Made by a program: the position numbers and the translations under genes. DNA of 64,000 nt, taken from assembly GCA_026707945.1 (NCBI GenBank), contig JAPOVV010000105.1, positions 62,001 to 126,000 of the forward strand, in the 5' to 3' direction. Source of the DNA: Gammaproteobacteria bacterium. Lineage in GTDB: Bacteria; Pseudomonadota; Gammaproteobacteria; Pseudomonadales; Azotimanducaceae. This document shows positions 61,660 through 64,000 of this stretch, piece by piece. A model generated the notes under the pieces. That model was not told the DNA's origin. It saw nothing but the letters and a program-made list of their open reading frames with translations, and ran no database searches. Position 1 is the stretch's first letter, and every line of letters begins with the position of its first letter.

Positions 61660-62268
61660 GTGAAGATTTACCACGTAAAAGGCACCCGTTCGATACGGGT
61701 TATCTGGCTCTGCCACGAACTTAATCTACCGATCGATATCGAGACCATACCGACCTTCGACGCCGCATTCAAGGCTTCGCCCGAATGGCGAGCGAAATCG
61801 CCGACCGGCAAGGTGCCAGTCCTCGAGGACGGTGAAATATCGATGTATGAGTCTGGCGCAATGGTCGAGTACATACTCCAGCGATACGGTCCCGGCGATT
61901 TGGTCCCGACTGATCCGAGTGATCTGGCGTTGTACTACCAGTGGTGCTGGTTCGCGGAGGCAACGTTCGCGCGTCCGCTGGGTGACATCATCCACAATAC
62001 CGTAATGAAACCGCCCGAGGAACGGATTGCGGCCGTCGTGCCAGACGCAACGCAGCGTGCTACGTTGTGTTTAGATGGAATTGAGCGATGCGTCGAGAGT
62101 CGACAGTATCTACTCGGCGATACGTTTACAGCAGCCGACATCATGATGGGATATTCGATGATGCTCGCTGAACGAACAGGCGTTCTTACGTCTGCCCACC
62201 CCAACTCTCAGCGATATTTCCATTTACTCGAGGGCCGGGAAGGCTTTAAAGCTGCTCGTGAGGCCTGA
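61660..62268 (+). CDS. Glutathione S-transferase
   Basis: A 202-residue GST. Thioredoxin-like N-domain: MKIYHVKGTRSIRVIWLCHE, SPTGKVPVLEDGEISMYESG (cis-Pro VPVLE and the glutathione-binding ES), then AMVEYILQRYG; helical C-domain: QYLLGDTFTAADIMMGYSM with the structural N-cap/aspartate. GTG start at 61660. It overlaps the end of the GPH symporter gene by 23 bases. Divergent from acyl-CoA dehydrogenase; a detoxification role or use of glutathione in a degradation step is possible. Confidence 0.92.
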   Translation: MKIYHVKGTRSIRVIWLCHELNLPIDIETIPTFDAAFKASPEWRAKSPTGKVPVLEDGEISMYESGAMVEYILQRYGPGDLVPTDPSDLALYYQWCWFAEATFARPLGDIIHNTVMKPPEERIAAVVPDATQRATLCLDGIERCVESRQYLLGDTFTAADIMMGYSMMLAERTGVLTSAHPNSQRYFHLLEGREGFKAAREA

Positions 62269-63589
62269 TTCTAAGGCGATCCTTGAGTTCACGCACGATC
62301 TGACCGTGCGTGTCGGCATCGAGTTTATAAACGAACGGAATTACAAGAAGCGCTAGATTCGCGATAAACGGAATCACCGCAATACACAATAGGATGCCGC
62401 CGAGTACTTCACTCGATTGCGCCTGATTGGCGACGAATCCTGTAAGGGCAAGAATCGCTGGGATCGCCGTACCTGCAACTGTCTTCCCTACTTTCTGGAA
62501 GAAACTTGCAGTCGAGTAAATGACGCCGTCTGCTCGCACGTCGTGTGCGTGTTGAGCGTACTCAATCGTGTCCGCCAACATCGCCCAACCTAAGACAGCG
62601 ATCGGTGCACCACCGATCGCCATGATGCAACCCCAGACGAATACCATCTCGACGTTACTAGGATCATTGAAATAGAACCCCGTCGCGCCGATCATTGCGA
62701 TGGTTGCACCAATCTGAACCGTCGCTGCCTTACCGAATCTCTTCGTCAAGAACGGTACAAAAATCAATCCGATAAACATGACCGCGAGCGTTACTGAAAA
62801 AAACTCATCGATAAGCTCAGGACGCCCCATCGTGTATTTGAAGTAGTACGGTGCAACCGTTTGTCGGAAAGTGAACGCCAACATACCGAGTATGAATAAG
62901 GAGATCACAATCCACAATGGCGAATTCCTGAATAGCGCTTTCATTGCATTTGGTAACGAGATCCGCTGTTCAGGCAAAGCAAGGTCTGTACGTTCTTTGG
63001 TTCCGCTAAAACACCACCACAGGAGCAATGTCCCCACGACACCGTACAGGATCATGGTGTACTGGAATCCATCTTCAACACCGAAGAAATAGACGAGAGG
63101 CATCATGCCCAGCGTCACGATCAACGCACCAGAAAATGCGCCACCCATTCGCAAAGATGTGAGTGTTGCACGTTCGTCATGATCATCCGTTAATACACTC
63201 GTCATGGCAGCATACGGAATCGTGACGATCGTATAGATCACGCCAAACAGGACATACGTGACATACGCCCAAATGATCTTGCCAGTTTCGTTGAAATCTG
63301 GAATCGTGAACGTCGCAATCGAAATCACTGCTAGTGGAATCGCTCCGAATGCCAAATACGGTCGAAATCGACCCCATTTCGATCGAGTGTGGTCCGCCAA
63401 GTAACCCATAAATGGGTCCGTTACCGCATCAACGATCCTTGCAACAAAGAAAATACCTGCCGCAACCGCCGCAGAGATACCGTAAAAGTCCGTGTAGAAA
63501 TACAATAAAAACGACAGCGTCGACATGAAATACAGGTTGATACCTGCGTCGCCGACAGCGTAAGCCAAGCGCGAACGAAACTTCATCAT
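62246..63589 (-). CDS. GPH-family (MelB-like) sugar/solute:cation symporter
   Basis: A 447-residue MFS protein with 12 predicted helices. The cation-binding first-helix Asp and the loop RIVDAVTDPFMGYLADHTRS followed by KWGRFRPYLAFGAIP are the GPH (glycoside-pentoside-hexuronide) signatures. It imports a glycoside or other organic solute with Na+ or H+. A second ATG lies one codon downstream. It is divergent from the esterase gene at the window edge, hinting at joint uptake and hydrolysis of an ester or glycoside (inference). Confidence 0.92.
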   Translation of the reverse strand: MMKFRSRLAYAVGDAGINLYFMSTLSFLLYFYTDFYGISAAVAAGIFFVARIVDAVTDPFMGYLADHTRSKWGRFRPYLAFGAIPLAVISIATFTIPDFNETGKIIWAYVTYVLFGVIYTIVTIPYAAMTSVLTDDHDERATLTSLRMGGAFSGALIVTLGMMPLVYFFGVEDGFQYTMILYGVVGTLLLWWCFSGTKERTDLALPEQRISLPNAMKALFRNSPLWIVISLFILGMLAFTFRQTVAPYYFKYTMGRPELIDEFFSVTLAVMFIGLIFVPFLTKRFGKAATVQIGATIAMIGATGFYFNDPSNVEMVFVWGCIMAIGGAPIAVLGWAMLADTIEYAQHAHDVRADGVIYSTASFFQKVGKTVAGTAIPAILALTGFVANQAQSSEVLGGILLCIAVIPFIANLALLVIPFVYKLDADTHGQIVRELKDRLRIRPHEQL

Positions 63590-63723
63590 GGGTTGAATAC
63601 GCTGTCCTTTTATGTCGTCTTAGGTTCGATCAGGTGCGCAATGCTAGGCATTTCTCTAAATGCGTATTTGGTTAAGCGGAAGATTGTGACGCCATCACTG
63701 CTAATTTGGATCGTTCAACCATC

Positions 63724-64000
63724 ATGTTGAGAAAAATCGCCATCGGACTTATCGTCGTGCTGCTTCTCGCGTTAGTCTTGATTTACTTCCTATCGCCAGA
63801 TGAGGAACCCGTCGAAGAACCTATCTTGCCGGAACCGACAACTACCCGGTTAACGACCGAAGGCGAGTACATAGGTTTTTTAGACGCAAACGGATCGCGG
63901 GCATGGCTTGGACTTCCATTTGCGGCGCCACCCGTCGAGGAACTCAGATGGGTCAAGCCAAACCAGCCCGAACCTCATTCTGGAATAAAACAGGCGATTG
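63724..64000 (+). CDS. Type B carboxylesterase, N-terminal part (cut by window edge)
   Basis: The first ~92 residues of an exported or anchored carboxylesterase run off the right edge. The N-terminus has a hydrophobic helix (RKIAIGLIVVLLLALVLIYF) and a Glu/Pro-rich linker, then GEYIGFLDANGSRAWLGLPF and AAPPVEELRWVKP, matching the conserved start of type B carboxylesterases (G-I-P-Y-A-x-P-P-x-x-x-L-R-W). The catalytic serine is outside the window. Confidence 0.88.
   Translation, partial: MLRKIAIGLIVVLLLALVLIYFLSPDEEPVEEPILPEPTTTRLTTEGEYIGFLDANGSRAWLGLPFAAPPVEELRWVKPNQPEPHSGIKQAI

Overview
The window looks like a chromosomal segment of a Gram-negative, aerobic, probably marine gammaproteobacterium. 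This rests on a TonB-dependent receptor with an IIVTATKR TonB box, a SelO protein, a PrlC-type M3 oligopeptidase, a sodium:solute symporter, dense head-to-tail gene packing, GTG/TTG starts and a base composition near 50% GC. No rRNA, tRNA, CRISPR array or intact insertion sequence was seen. Taxonomy is inference from gene content only.

Layout. 1-12 kb: acyl-CoA and oxygenase catabolism, with an SDR (cut by the window edge), two MaoC-like hydratases, two Fe(II)/2-oxoglutarate oxygenases (PhyH and TauD types), a GMC oxidoreductase with a small partner subunit, SDR, crotonase, acyl-CoA ligase, luciferase-like oxidoreductase, phosphotriesterase-family hydrolase and Gfo/Idh/MocA dehydrogenase. 12-20.5 kb: a 2-hydroxyacid dehydrogenase, a decayed TauD gene not annotated by simple ORF calling, a TonB receptor, a SulP transporter with STAS and cyclic-nucleotide-binding-like domains, an alpha/beta-hydrolase remnant and a TauE/SafE permease. 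20.5-33 kb: a 1390-residue membrane protein of unknown function, SelO, a periplasmic P1-family peptidase, hisI-hisG, an aminotransferase, PrlC and a rhodanese.

33-54 kb: a hydratase/thiolase/OB-fold set that resembles sterol or terpenoid side-chain beta-oxidation, a single-chain biotin-dependent acyl-CoA carboxylase followed by a nitroreductase and a symporter, a TolB-like membrane protein, an SDR, a double CaiB CoA-transferase, a probable SCP2-PhyH fusion, GST, a metallo-beta-lactamase-like protein, a 38-residue membrane peptide, an acyl-CoA ligase, acetoacetyl-CoA synthetase and a cupin. 54-64 kb: class I fumarase, then a compact three-gene operon (alpha/beta-hydrolase fold protein lacking the nucleophile serine, luciferase-like monooxygenase, flavin-dependent halogenase-like enzyme), a mazEF module, acyl-CoA dehydrogenase, GST, a GPH-family symporter and the start of a type B carboxylesterase.

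Together the genes describe import (TonB receptor, SSS, GPH), activation (CoA ligases, CoA-transferase), oxidation (2OG oxygenases, flavoenzymes, SDRs) and beta-oxidation of lipid-like or terpenoid/steroid-like substrates feeding acetoacetyl-CoA and the TCA cycle. The most unusual element is the 55.7-59.5 kb operon. The other striking signal is gene decay: a TauD gene with several in-frame stops and an alpha/beta-hydrolase stump.
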